This document shows, one piece after another, positions 34,586 to 43,558 of a stretch of 64,000 nucleotides of DNA. Each line of letters starts with the position of its first letter. The stretch's first letter is position 1. The translations under genes were made by a program, and so were the position numbers. Origin of the DNA: Bacillota bacterium (GTDB lineage: Bacteria > Bacillota > Clostridia > Acetivibrionales > DSM-27016); the NCBI GenBank assembly GCA_023390115.1, contig JAEWDM010000026.1, positions 84,306-148,305 on the forward strand. Reading direction: 5' to 3'. The notes below the pieces were generated by a model. The model worked only from the letters and a program-made list of their open reading frames with translations, was not told the origin of the DNA and did no database searches.

Positions 34586-34590
34586 TGAAA

Positions 34591-36057
34591 ATGGGGAAAA
34601 TGGGAAATTTTATACGGTCTATAAATAAAAGAAGCCTGAAATACGGTTCTCTTTCAATCGTTTTGATAGCTGCGGCAGTGGCTGTGGCAATAATAGTAAA
34701 CCTTTTGGTTACTGCTATTCAGGACAGGGGCATAATTAACATGAAGTTTGATTTAACCTCTTCGGGGCTTTATTCAATAGGTGACACAACAAAAGAAATT
34801 TTGCAGCAGCTTGACAAGGATGTGGAGATATACGGGCTGTTTGACATAGGAGAAATTAACTCCAATGTAAGCCTGAAGCAGATAAAGGAAGTATTAAGCC
34901 AGTATGAAAAGTACGGGCATGTGCAGGTAAAGTATCTCGACCCTGACAAGGAGCCGGGGCTTATCAATGAGATTGATCCCACGGGATTAAAGGATATTGA
35001 GAAGGGTGACTTTGTTGTCAAATGCGGCAGCAAGGTAAGAAAGCTTCTGGCCAATGAAATATATCAGACAGAATACGATTATCAGACAGGCCAGGCCACA
35101 GGCGCTTCATTTATAGGAGAGCAGGGCTTTACCGGAGCAATAAAATATGTTGCATCCGATAAGACGCCGGTTGTATATTTTACACAGGGGCATGAGGAGG
35201 GACAGGTCGAGAGCAATTATACGCTTTTGAAAACTCAGCTTGAATCCAATAATTATGAGGTTAAGAGCATAAACCTGATGACTGAGGAAAATGTCCCCGA
35301 TGATGCGGAGATTTTAATTGTAGCCTCTCCAAAGGTGGACATTTCTGTTCAGGAGAAGGACAAGCTTAAGGATTACCTTAAAAATGGCGGCAAGGCGGTA
35401 TTCCTGTTCGATTCTCTGGAGAGCAACCCTAAATTCACGCAGTTTGAGGATTTGCTTGCAGAATACAATGTAGGTTTAAATTATGACAAGGTTAAGGAAA
35501 CCGATCAACAACGGTATTATCCCGGCGATCCCAGCGCGGTTGTGCTGGACGTGCCCAGCAGCAATGTTATTCAAAGGGAATATCAGTTACTGCTTGCAGG
35601 CTCCAGAAGCATAAAGATACTTAAAAATCAAAAGGACTATATTACTGTAACATCTCTTATGAAAACAAGCGATAAGGCTGTGGGAGAGCAGATAGACAAA
35701 TCTGTGGGGCCGGACAATCAGGGACCTCTTGACTTAGGCGTTGCGGTTGAGCATAACGGAGGGGCAAAGCAGGCAAAGCTTCTTGTAATGGGCAACGGGC
35801 TTTTCATAAGCGATGCTGCAAGACAGCAGTACGGACAGTATTTTGACTATGGCAATAACTTCTTTACAATGTCGTTGAGCTGGATGATGGATAAGACGGA
35901 TGAAGTGGTTATTGAGGCAAAGAGTCTTAATACGGAGAGCCTTAATATGACTAGTGCTGCTCAGGCTAATACGGTGGCGCTTCTGACTGTTATTGTATTC
36001 CCTCTGCTTATTTTGGGATTCGGTACCTTTGTATGGATTAGGAGGAGGCATTTATAA
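34591..36057 (+). CDS. GldG-like ABC-type auxiliary transport protein
   Basis: About 488 residues: one N-terminal membrane helix (LSIVLIAAAVAVAIIVNLLV), a large extracytoplasmic domain with FDLTSSGLYSIGDTTKEIL near the start (the GldG signature, usually written DLT..K.YTLS), and PVVYFTQGHEEG in the middle. A second helix lies at the very C-terminus (VALLTVIVFPLLILGFGTFVWIRRR). It probably forms part of the export complex. The start is uncertain among ATGs 34585, 34591 and 34600; 34591 has AGGGG 8 bases upstream. Confidence 0.85.
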   Translation: MGKMGNFIRSINKRSLKYGSLSIVLIAAAVAVAIIVNLLVTAIQDRGIINMKFDLTSSGLYSIGDTTKEILQQLDKDVEIYGLFDIGEINSNVSLKQIKEVLSQYEKYGHVQVKYLDPDKEPGLINEIDPTGLKDIEKGDFVVKCGSKVRKLLANEIYQTEYDYQTGQATGASFIGEQGFTGAIKYVASDKTPVVYFTQGHEEGQVESNYTLLKTQLESNNYEVKSINLMTEENVPDDAEILIVASPKVDISVQEKDKLKDYLKNGGKAVFLFDSLESNPKFTQFEDLLAEYNVGLNYDKVKETDQQRYYPGDPSAVVLDVPSSNVIQREYQLLLAGSRSIKILKNQKDYITVTSLMKTSDKAVGEQIDKSVGPDNQGPLDLGVAVEHNGGAKQAKLLVMGNGLFISDAARQQYGQYFDYGNNFFTMSLSWMMDKTDEVVIEAKSLNTESLNMTSAAQANTVALLTVIVFPLLILGFGTFVWIRRRHL

Positions 36058-37460
36058 TGAAATTCTACAGGAATGCTATTATCCTTATAGCCGTACTGGC
36101 CCTGTTGGTAGCGGCTTATTTTCTGGTCATCAATAAAAGCGATGATAATGGTTCGGAACAGTCCGGAGCAGATACAGAGACTATAAGGGTTTCGGATTAT
36201 AAAGCTGAAGACGTTAAAAAAATAATTATAGAAAACCAGGATGAGAAGCTTGAGTTTGAAAAGAAGGATGAAAAATGGGGACTTTCCTCCCCGGCGGATT
36301 TGAAGGTCAACGCGGATTCCGTCACGGGAATGGCTACGGAGGTAACAGGCCTGATAGCAAGCAAGATTGTAGATGAAGACTCTTCGGATGTTAAAAAATA
36401 TGGATTGGATGCCCCGCAGCTTTTAATTACCGTAATTCTAAACGATGATACCTCCAGAGTTATAGAGCTGGGGAACCAAACACCTATGGGAGACGGATAC
36501 TATGCAAAGGAAAAGGATAAAGCCAAGGTATATGTAATAAGCAAATATGTTGGAGAAAAGCTGTTAAATGCCAAAAACAATGTGAGAGATAAAACAATTT
36601 TTTCAGGCAATGCCGAGGACATAGTTTCCATATCAATGGAAAGAGGAGGCAGCCTTGTATATTCTGCCGAAAAGCAGGATGAGAGTACCTGGAATCTCAC
36701 AGCACCAATAGAAGGCAGCGTAAATGTGGACAGCGTGGGCAAGATGGTTGATGCCGTGGCAAATGTTACGGTAGCTGATTTTGTTGAGGAAAAGCCTTCG
36801 GATCTGGGAAAATACGGACTGGCAAGCCCTGCCTACAGCTTGGAGTATGAAACGGCAAAGGATGGAAAGATAAAGCTGATGCTTGGAACTCTGAATAAGG
36901 ACACTTACAGGTTTTATGCAAAGCTCGGGAGCTCCGATGAGGTATTTCAAATTGACTCAACTGCCTTTGATTTCCTGGACAAGCCGCTTAAAGAAATCGT
37001 GGATGTTTTTGTGTATATAGTCAATATAAGTGATGTTTCAAGGATTGTTGTAGATATGGATGGAAAGACTACCACCTGCGACATAGAAACAGACAAGGAT
37101 AATGACAATGACAAGGATAAATTTACTGTTAACGGCAAGGACGCCACAATGAAGGACGAGAATGATAAGCAGCCGTTCAGAAAGTTCTACCAGGCGCTTA
37201 TAGGACTTACTCTGGATGATGTGGAGATAGGAGCCGTACCGCAGGGAGAAGCTGAAATAACCTTCACATATTACTTAAGAAAGGCTCCCAATAGGATGAC
37301 GGTAGAATTTATTCCTAAGGATGACAACTACTATTACGTGGTGAAAAATGGCAAGTACAGCAATATAGTTATAAGAAAAGATAAATTCGATCAGACTGAG
37401 AGCGTGAGAGATACCTATAATAAGCTCATGGAGGCCCTTGATAAGGAACAGAACCAATAA
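36057..37460 (+). CDS. DUF4340 domain lipoprotein-like membrane protein
   Basis: The 467-residue protein has a single N-terminal helix (IILIAVLALLVAAYFLVIN) and two similar beta-rich DUF4340 modules. Each has a KKYGLDAPQ or GKYGLASPAY turn followed by a strand pattern ELGNQTPMGDGYYAK or MLGTLNKDTYRFYAK. An acidic DKDNDNDKDK insert is near residues 345-355. In such operons DUF4340 proteins accompany GldG-like subunits as the extracytoplasmic partner. The ATG overlaps the upstream TAA (TAATG). Confidence 0.85.
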   Translation: MKFYRNAIILIAVLALLVAAYFLVINKSDDNGSEQSGADTETIRVSDYKAEDVKKIIIENQDEKLEFEKKDEKWGLSSPADLKVNADSVTGMATEVTGLIASKIVDEDSSDVKKYGLDAPQLLITVILNDDTSRVIELGNQTPMGDGYYAKEKDKAKVYVISKYVGEKLLNAKNNVRDKTIFSGNAEDIVSISMERGGSLVYSAEKQDESTWNLTAPIEGSVNVDSVGKMVDAVANVTVADFVEEKPSDLGKYGLASPAYSLEYETAKDGKIKLMLGTLNKDTYRFYAKLGSSDEVFQIDSTAFDFLDKPLKEIVDVFVYIVNISDVSRIVVDMDGKTTTCDIETDKDNDNDKDKFTVNGKDATMKDENDKQPFRKFYQALIGLTLDDVEIGAVPQGEAEITFTYYLRKAPNRMTVEFIPKDDNYYYVVKNGKYSNIVIRKDKFDQTESVRDTYNKLMEALDKEQNQ

Positions 37461-37509
37461 CAGGTGAAAAGTTTGACCTGCCGGGTTATTGATGTTCTCT
37501 GCTAACCTG

Positions 37510-37564
37510 CTCCTGCATAGAATTGTATTGTGATTTAATTCTATGCAGGAGTTGTTTTTCTTTT
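37510..37564 (+). terminator. Terminator hairpin carrying the ribosome binding site of the next gene
   Basis: CTCCTGCATAGAATT (37510-37524) is perfectly complementary to AATTCTATGCAGGAG (37537-37551), followed by TTGTTTTTCTTTT up to 37564. The next start ATG is at 37565, and its only AGGAG lies in the 3' arm of the stem. It probably ends the ABC operon and also sequesters the ribosome binding site in read-through RNA. Confidence 0.85.
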
Positions 37565-38650
37565 ATGAATGAGAAAATAAGCATTGTGAAGGTTGCAAGC
37601 ATATATATGGCTACTATAGTGGGAGCGGGATTTGCCTCGGGACAGGAGATAGTCCAGTTTTTTTCCGCATATTATGAAGGAGGCTTTTTTGGGATAATTA
37701 CTGCGGGAATCCTTTTTTCTATTATAGGATACGTAGTTCTGGATAAGGTATACAGGGAAAGAATAAGGAATTATGAGGAGCTTCTTTTCCCTTCGGTGGG
37801 ATGGTTTATGGGCTGGGTCATAGAGATTGCCGTTTCACTTTTTATGCTGTCAGTTTTTTGTGTCATGATCACAGGTGCAGGCAGCATCTTTTTTGATAAG
37901 CTGGAAATACCCTTTAAATATGGCATAGTCCTAATGACCGTTATTTGCATGTTGCTTATATTTACCGGTATAAAAGGAATTGTTGCCATAAGCACTGTCA
38001 TAACTCCTGTACTTATAGCGGGAATCCTGTTTGTAGCGCTTTATGTCATAATATTCAACGATACCTCTGCATTGAGCATATATGGATACTTTGCAGGGAT
38101 TACAAATAATTGGTTCTTTTCAGCTCTTTTATATGTCGGATACAACAGCATAATATCAATAGTTGTTATGTGCAGCCTGCTGCCTCATTTAAAATCCAGA
38201 AAAATAGCGGCCTCCTCGGGAATACTTGGGGGAATGATGCTTTGCCTTATGGCTTTAATAATAAATACAATAATATATGTCTTTAATCCCGATATGCTTC
38301 TAAAGGAGCTTCCTTTGCTCAGCATCACCGAAAAATACGGAGGGATATTAAATACCGTCTATGCTCTGGTGCTGTGGCTTGCAATGCTTATATCGGCAGT
38401 GACATCAGGCTACGGCTTTGTTGAAAGAGTAGCTGGAAAGATAAATATTAATAAAAAGATTATAACGATAATAATATGTCTTCTGGTTATTCCAATGTCA
38501 CGCTTTGGATTCTCCGGCCTGATTTCGACTGTATACCCGCTTTTCGGATATGTAGGGCTCTTCCTCATCCTGGTAATTTTAACGCAGGATATAAACCTTA
38601 AATGGAACCGCTTTTTCAAAAAAGCCTCTGTTGAAAGAAGAAATAAATAG
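37565..38650 (+). CDS. YkvI-like membrane transporter
   Basis: The 361-residue protein has about ten helices and starts ISIVKVASIYMATIVGAGFASGQEIVQFF, the YkvI signature with an unwound GAGFASGQE segment in helix 1 as in amino-acid/sodium symporters of the APC/LeuT fold. Later WLAMLISAVTSGYGFVERV matches the family. Substrate is unknown. I start at ATG 37565 rather than the frame opening at 37523, which lies within the hairpin. AGGAG is 13 bases upstream and is paired in the terminator hairpin. Confidence 0.85.
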   Translation: MNEKISIVKVASIYMATIVGAGFASGQEIVQFFSAYYEGGFFGIITAGILFSIIGYVVLDKVYRERIRNYEELLFPSVGWFMGWVIEIAVSLFMLSVFCVMITGAGSIFFDKLEIPFKYGIVLMTVICMLLIFTGIKGIVAISTVITPVLIAGILFVALYVIIFNDTSALSIYGYFAGITNNWFFSALLYVGYNSIISIVVMCSLLPHLKSRKIAASSGILGGMMLCLMALIINTIIYVFNPDMLLKELPLLSITEKYGGILNTVYALVLWLAMLISAVTSGYGFVERVAGKININKKIITIIICLLVIPMSRFGFSGLISTVYPLFGYVGLFLILVILTQDINLKWNRFFKKASVERRNK

Positions 38651-38714
38651 ATGTATTGTTTTTTTTTATATGTTAAAATAAAAAAAGCATATAGTTAATT
38701 ACAGGAGGAGCGTT

Positions 38715-39875
38715 GTGGAGCTGCAGGAGAAAAAGCGCGGATCGGGAATATTGAATTTTCTTGCGTTTGTACTGCTTCTTGTTCTGGTTATGGGCATTGC
38801 TTTACTTGTATATCTTAAAGATCAGAAGGTTGATATAAGAAATTTAAATGTAGGGGAATTTATCTCTGAGGTATTTTATAAGGACAAGGGTAAAGAGGCG
38901 GAAAGGATTATTGCCGATATAAAATATGATTCCAAGGAGCGTCCCGTTTTTAAGGTATACAGAGACTATATTATAAAATGCACCACGGACAGGATAATAT
39001 GCCTGAGCAAGGAGGGCAACGAGCAGTGGACAAAGTCGGTTTCGGTTGCAAACCCTATCATCAGGGCAGCAGGCCAGTATTTGCTGGTGGCTGATCTGGG
39101 AGGGAGAAACATATATATGCTGAACGGCAGCGATATAAAGTGGAGCGAGAAAGCCGACGGGAATATAATAAATGCCGATATAAATGAAAAGGGCTATGTT
39201 TCGGTTGTGAGGGATATGAAAGGGTATAAAAGCTCTGTCCAGGTTTTTGATCCCCACGGCAACTGGATATTTATAAAGCCCAGCTCTGAAAACTTTATAC
39301 TGTCTGCAAGAGTTTTGCCCAGAGGCGACGGAGTTGTAATAAATGAGATTGACAGCTCTGCAGTAACGGCAAACTCCAGTATAGTATTTGCGGACATGGA
39401 GGGAAACCAGCTTACGGGTATAAAATATGAGAATTTAATATTTCCCAATGTGTGGTGCTTTAATGACGGCTCTGCTCTGGCGGTGAGTGAGTCCGGCATA
39501 TTTTTCTCGGACTATGAAAATAACAAGAAGTGGGAAATTGAATATGAAAGGGTGTACAGCTCAAATGTAATTTTGGGAAAGAGCGCCGTTGTGGCGGTAC
39601 AGGAGTCCGGAGGTAAGGGCGGCTCCGTAAAGATTCTTGATTCCGGAGGAGAAATGACGGCAGAGTATAAGCTGGAGAGTGACGCTGTAAACCTTGAAAC
39701 CTTTGGAAGTATTATTTCTGTAAATACAGGGCGTGAGGTATTATTTATAAATACAAAAGGAGAGCTGGTCGGAAAATACAAGTCTGCATCCGATATCAGA
39801 TATGTATGCTTTTTCAATAAGCAGGAGGCCGCTGTAATAACAAAGGATGGCGTGATAGTTACTGAGATTAATTGA
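38715..39875 (+). CDS. DUF5711-like PQQ-propeller membrane protein
   Basis: Starts at GTG 38715 after AGGAGGAG. The 386-residue product has one N-terminal helix (FLAFVLLLVLVMGIALLVYL) and an extracytoplasmic part made of short beta-propeller repeats, for example YLLVADLGGRNIYMLNG, VVRDMKGYKSSVQVFDPHGNW and VKILDSGGEMTAEYKLES. This matches clostridial DUF5711 proteins with PQQ-like repeats. Its function is unknown. It is followed 30 bases later by a CvpA-family gene, an association that suggests an envelope role. Confidence 0.75.
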   Translation: MELQEKKRGSGILNFLAFVLLLVLVMGIALLVYLKDQKVDIRNLNVGEFISEVFYKDKGKEAERIIADIKYDSKERPVFKVYRDYIIKCTTDRIICLSKEGNEQWTKSVSVANPIIRAAGQYLLVADLGGRNIYMLNGSDIKWSEKADGNIINADINEKGYVSVVRDMKGYKSSVQVFDPHGNWIFIKPSSENFILSARVLPRGDGVVINEIDSSAVTANSSIVFADMEGNQLTGIKYENLIFPNVWCFNDGSALAVSESGIFFSDYENNKKWEIEYERVYSSNVILGKSAVVAVQESGGKGGSVKILDSGGEMTAEYKLESDAVNLETFGSIISVNTGREVLFINTKGELVGKYKSASDIRYVCFFNKQEAAVITKDGVIVTEIN

Positions 39876-39905
39876 CAATCGTAAAATTTGATTTGGGGGT
39901 TTATT

Positions 39906-40616
39906 ATGAACTGGATTGATTTGATCTTTATATGTATTATGGTGGTTTTTGGAATAATAGGTCTTACTAACGGCTTCATTTTTTCGGTATTTCGGCTGGC
40001 ATCGTTTTTTGTATCTGCATTGATATCTATAAAGCTATATCCGGTTGTGGCAAAAATTTTAATTGAGACACCCCTGTACGACAACATAAGGGAGGGAATA
40101 TTTAAGAGGCTGATGCTTCAGCAGCAGGCACAGGCTCCGGCAGTGGACGGAGAGATAAAAAAAGCTGCTGCCGACACCGTAATAGGAGGACTGCACCTGC
40201 CTGATTTTCTAAAAGGCTCTTTGATAAACAGTATGCCAGATCCTACAAAGCTTATTGATATGAGTGCCATAATGGATACAATCAGCGGCAAGCTGGCAGG
40301 AGTAGTTATCGACATTATAAGCCTTATCGCTTTGTACATAGCCATAAGGGTGGGGCTGCTTTTTTTAAGGTTCATTTTGCAGGGAATCTCAAAGCTGCCG
40401 CTGTTCAAGCAGGTGGATAAGCTTGGAGGATTTGCTTTTGGAGCCGTTGAGGGTCTGCTGACGATATATATAATTTGTGCTGTAATAATGCTGTTCAGTA
40501 CTTCTTCAAGCTTTAACGGAGTTTTTGACGCAATAGACAATTCCACAGTGGCAAAATTCTTTTATGAAAATAATCTTATAGTGGATCTTATGTTTCCGCA
40601 GGATAAATTTATATAA
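39906..40616 (+). CDS. CvpA family membrane protein
   Basis: The 236-residue protein begins MNWIDLIFICIMVVFGIIGLTNGFIFSVFRL, the CvpA N-terminus, with further helices near residues 135-165 and 185-205 (FAFGAVEGLLTIYIICAVIML). The stretch between helices 2 and 3 is enlarged (about residues 50-125) relative to the short 160-residue CvpA, as in clostridial forms. CvpA proteins have been linked to colicin V production and envelope integrity in other bacteria. The ATG at 39906 follows GGGGGT. Confidence 0.85.
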   Translation: MNWIDLIFICIMVVFGIIGLTNGFIFSVFRLASFFVSALISIKLYPVVAKILIETPLYDNIREGIFKRLMLQQQAQAPAVDGEIKKAAADTVIGGLHLPDFLKGSLINSMPDPTKLIDMSAIMDTISGKLAGVVIDIISLIALYIAIRVGLLFLRFILQGISKLPLFKQVDKLGGFAFGAVEGLLTIYIICAVIMLFSTSSSFNGVFDAIDNSTVAKFFYENNLIVDLMFPQDKFI

Positions 40617-40710
40617 AGCGGAAGGTTGATGCTAAAGCAGCTTCTGAATTATATTTGGCAGGAAATGCTGCGGGAGGTAATTGTATACAGATATGGGTGT
40701 ATTTTGCATA

Positions 40711-41439
40711 TTATATTAATTTTTTGAGTAGAAGTGCTGTAATAAAGGCAATGGAAGCACTTGCTAAAGTTCCGACCAGATATTTTTCAGCAAAATTTTT
40801 ATCCTCCAGTTGCTTATAACGCGCTATACTCTTCGCAGCTAACACAAATCCAATCGCGCCAATTTGATTACAAAGTACCAGACAGCATATGATTATGCGT
40901 TCCAGCTTTCCGATAATTCTGCCTATTTGAGGATCATATTCTTCAACCGGAGAGTTATTGTCATCAATTATATATTTAAATAACTTTCCTATGAAAACAG
41001 CAGTCGGATTCCAAATAATTATAAATATAAGTATATATACTATCAAAGCGTTGAAATGTTCCCATTTTTGACAGTATTCAAAGAAATTATTTGTCCTTGC
41101 GTCAAGGCTAAAAATGATAAACAGTAAGGTGAGTATAAAAATATGCAGGAATTGATCGACTAAGAAAGAATAAAAAGCTATTATATTTTTATGAAACTTG
41201 TTATTGATTATAATTCTAATCCAATCAATTAAAAAATGAGAAACAGCAATAATAGCATATGGTAAAATACCACTTTTGAGCTCTATGAAAGCGAAAATTG
41301 ATATAGAAAATACGATTGTATAAATTATTGAATGAATAATTAGATATCCAAATTTCCTGGTCTTTTTCTCTGCCAGCTTTGCAGATTGAAAAACGAAATC
41401 TGCAAGTAAGTGAGAAATAATAAATATGTATATTATCAT
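40711..41439 (-). CDS. DUF3307 family membrane protein
   Basis: The 242-residue protein starts MIIYIFIISHLLADFVFQSAKLAEKK, followed by HSIIYTIVFSI and HFLIDWIRIIIN, the DUF3307 signature with conserved H-x-L-x-D-F and H-F-L-I-D-x-x-K/R patterns on its helices. About seven membrane helices. It lies 10 bases after a SatD-like gene, a pairing seen widely, so the two probably work together. The role is unknown. AT-rich composition differs from the neighbouring plus-strand genes. Confidence 0.8.
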   Translation of the reverse strand: MIIYIFIISHLLADFVFQSAKLAEKKTRKFGYLIIHSIIYTIVFSISIFAFIELKSGILPYAIIAVSHFLIDWIRIIINNKFHKNIIAFYSFLVDQFLHIFILTLLFIIFSLDARTNNFFEYCQKWEHFNALIVYILIFIIIWNPTAVFIGKLFKYIIDDNNSPVEEYDPQIGRIIGKLERIIICCLVLCNQIGAIGFVLAAKSIARYKQLEDKNFAEKYLVGTLASASIAFITALLLKKLI

Positions 41440-41449
41440 ACTTTACCCC

Positions 41450-42304
41450 CTATAAATATTTATTAATAAGCTTTAGGGCAGTTACTGCCGAATTCCTTGC
41501 GGCATAAAGATTTGCTGCTTTAAAGGCTTTTTCGATACTTTGCCTGCTTATACCAAGAATATCAGATAACTGCATTGATAGCCCGCTTTTTCTTCCGCTT
41601 ATTACATAAAATGAACTTTTGTCGTGAATTGCATCTATAGGCAATGATTCCAGCCTTATATGATTTATCGCATCAAAGGGGTATTGTTTTACAGAGTTCA
41701 TCTTCTTAAAGCTTATATAGTAATTAAGTTCATTTCTGAATGAGATAAGCCTAAAAAGCAGCTTGAATTTTTCAGGATTAATTACTTCGTGAGAGTTGAT
41801 TGGATAAAGTAATTCAGCAAGTAGCATAAGCTCATTCTTATACTCACTGTAATTATTTGTTAATATAAACGGAATATTAATTAAGGCATTTATATAAATA
41901 TCATTTTCATTTCCTGAATAAAGAAGCACTGTATGCCCAAGATAATCTCTTACTTCTTTAAGCGCATACCGTGCGTTATGGTATGCAGAGCCATCTTGAG
42001 CGGTAGTACTGGCATTTTCCACTTTTATACTCCATTCACCAACTCCGATACCGGCCCTAATCCCAACTGGAGCAATAAGCATGTTAAACAATCTAAAATA
42101 CAGAAATGCCGCTTCCGCTGAAGAGAAGAGTCCCTGGACTTCATCTCCCGCACTGAATTCAACCTCACAAGCAACTGCATCCATAAATACATAATTCAAT
42201 TCACGAATAACATTAATAATGTAATTCTGTATAGAAGTTCTGTCTTTAATCGAATATGAGCGGGATCTCTTCAAATCAATGATTAATGCAGCATATTTCT
42301 CCAT
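41450..42304 (-). CDS. SatD-family protein with C-terminal helix-turn-helix
   Basis: The 284-residue protein begins KYAALIIDLKRSRSYSIKDR and contains EFSAGDEVQGLFSSAEAAFLYFR and IRAGIGVGEW, the core of SatD-type proteins, which resembles a nucleotidyl-cyclase-like fold. Its C-terminus has LSDILGISRQSIEKAFKAAN, a probable helix-turn-helix, consistent with DNA binding. GGAGG is 7 bases before ATG. The promoter overlaps a large palindrome, so autoregulation is plausible. It forms an operon with the DUF3307 gene. Its biochemical role is unknown. Confidence 0.82.
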   Translation of the reverse strand: MEKYAALIIDLKRSRSYSIKDRTSIQNYIINVIRELNYVFMDAVACEVEFSAGDEVQGLFSSAEAAFLYFRLFNMLIAPVGIRAGIGVGEWSIKVENASTTAQDGSAYHNARYALKEVRDYLGHTVLLYSGNENDIYINALINIPFILTNNYSEYKNELMLLAELLYPINSHEVINPEKFKLLFRLISFRNELNYYISFKKMNSVKQYPFDAINHIRLESLPIDAIHDKSSFYVISGRKSGLSMQLSDILGISRQSIEKAFKAANLYAARNSAVTALKLINKYL

Positions 42305-42322
42305 CTTATTACCTCCGAATAT

Positions 42323-42350
42323 ATTATAGCATATTAAGTTGAATTTGCAA
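42323..42350 (-). promoter_or_regulatory. Promoter of the satD-like operon
   Basis: On the minus strand, TTGCAA (42350-42345), 16-base spacer ending TGC, then TATAAT (42328-42323), an extended -10 promoter. The -35 lies partly inside the palindrome, and the -10 is about 20 bases before ATG 42304. Confidence 0.75.
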
Positions 42351-42392
42351 CCTAATTAGGTTGCATTTATAAATGCAACCTAATTAGGTTGC
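42347..42392. promoter_or_regulatory. Tandem 18-bp palindromic operator, 46-bp overall palindrome
   Basis: GCAACCTAATTAGGTTGC occurs twice (42347-42364 and 42375-42392), each copy a perfect palindrome. The 10 bases between them, ATTTATAAAT, are also palindromic, so the whole 46 bases are symmetric. It overlaps the -35 of the satD-like operon and fits two adjacent sites for a dimeric repressor, probably two dimers on the same DNA face. Confidence 0.85.
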
Positions 42393-42455
42393 TCGACGAA
42401 AATTAGAGCTATAGTGCACCGGAATTTTTTATTTCTCCATGTCATAGATCACCCA

Positions 42456-42484
42456 TTGATAAAAAAATAACAATGTGCTATAAT
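42456..42484 (+). promoter_or_regulatory. Promoter of the SDR gene
   Basis: TTGATA (42456-42461), 17-base spacer ending TGC, TATAAT (42479-42484). It lies 64 bases from the palindrome and drives the plus-strand oxidoreductase, with an 85-base leader. Confidence 0.75.
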
Positions 42485-42569
42485 CTATTTTAGAAAAGCC
42501 TAACAAATTTATTTGTATGGCCTTAAATAAAGAAAGAAAATAAAAAACAATTATAGCGAGGTTGATTTT

Positions 42570-43343
42570 ATGCAAACAAACACATTATTCGATTTAACAG
42601 GAAAAGTTGCAGTTGTTACAGGTGCTTCCTCCGGCCTTGGAGTACAAATGGCAAGAGCCCTTGCTCGTCAGGGAGCCGATTTGGCTATTCTTGCCCGGCG
42701 CAAGGAAAGGCTGGAAGCGGTTGCTGAAGAAATCCGGGCTCTGGGTGTCCGCTGCCTCTCCGTGCAATGCGATGTAACCAGCACGGAATCAATTAGTTCT
42801 GCCGTGAAGTCTGTGGAAGCCGAATATGGCAGAGCGGACATACTGGTTAACAATGCGGGCTCCGGTGGCGTCGGCCCTGCTGAGGAAACCTCTGACGAAA
42901 CCTGGAACGATGTTATAAAGGTTGATTTAACGGGTGTTTTTACCGTTGCACGTGAATTTGGAAAATTAATGATTAAAAATAAATATGGACGAATCATTAA
43001 TATCGCATCCATGTATGGCATGGTAGGCAATATGGCCCTTCCTACAGCGGGCTACCACGCGGCAAAGGGCGGCGTGGTTAACCTGACCAGAGCTCTTGCA
43101 GCCGAGTGGGCCAAGCATGGCATTACCGTCAACGCCATCTGCCCCGGTTACTTTGCTACAGAGCTCACCGTGGATACCCTTAATACGGAACAATTCACAA
43201 ACTATATGAAGGCCTCTGTACCTGTGGGGCGTTATGGTAATGAAGGAGAGCTTGACACGGCCGTTGTCTTTCTTTCCTCCGAGGCCTCAGCTTATGTAAC
43301 GGGTGTTATTCTTCCCATCGACGGAGGATACACGGCAGTTTAA
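42570..43343 (+). CDS. Short-chain dehydrogenase/reductase
   Basis: A 257-residue classical SDR with TGASSGLG (NAD(P) binding, about residues 18-25), CDVT, NNAG, the catalytic Ser in NIASMYG and Tyr/Lys in YHAAK, and the C-terminal GGYTAV end. The Arg pair in LARRKERL after beta-2 suggests a preference for NADP. It is most like sugar or gluconate 5-dehydrogenase-type members (LFDLTGKVAVVTGASSGLG), but substrate cannot be assigned. GAGG lies 8 bases upstream of the ATG. It stands alone between divergent satD and the ilv genes, and its base composition is somewhat richer in GC than its neighbours. Confidence 0.88.
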   Translation: MQTNTLFDLTGKVAVVTGASSGLGVQMARALARQGADLAILARRKERLEAVAEEIRALGVRCLSVQCDVTSTESISSAVKSVEAEYGRADILVNNAGSGGVGPAEETSDETWNDVIKVDLTGVFTVAREFGKLMIKNKYGRIINIASMYGMVGNMALPTAGYHAAKGGVVNLTRALAAEWAKHGITVNAICPGYFATELTVDTLNTEQFTNYMKASVPVGRYGNEGELDTAVVFLSSEASAYVTGVILPIDGGYTAV

Positions 43344-43481
43344 GGCTATGCATCTCTATAGCCATAATAATATTTTTATGGAAAATGCAAATCTGACTCC
43401 CTTTTTTTAATGAATCTTATCTTTTTGATTAAAATACTGGACAGGTGCCTTCTAAAAGTAGTAAAATAATTTTGTCTTTAA

Positions 43482-43505
43482 ATAGCCGGGTTCACCCGGC
43501 TATTA
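43482..43505. terminator. Perfect 10-bp hairpin between SDR and ilvD
   Basis: AATAGCCGGG, TTCA loop, CCCGGCTATT. There is no T tract on either side, so a terminator role is uncertain; it may be a leader stem for ilvD, which starts 54 bases downstream. Confidence 0.45.
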
Positions 43506-43558
43506 CTGTTAAAAATGCCATTATTAGCTTTAATTATAGAAAGTGAGGCCTTCAAAAC

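Noticed and set aside
43344..43558. Possible T-box or other riboswitch before ilvD
   Set aside because: No AGGGTGGNACCGCG-type T-box motif or tRNA-matching stem; only a simple 10-bp hairpin is present.
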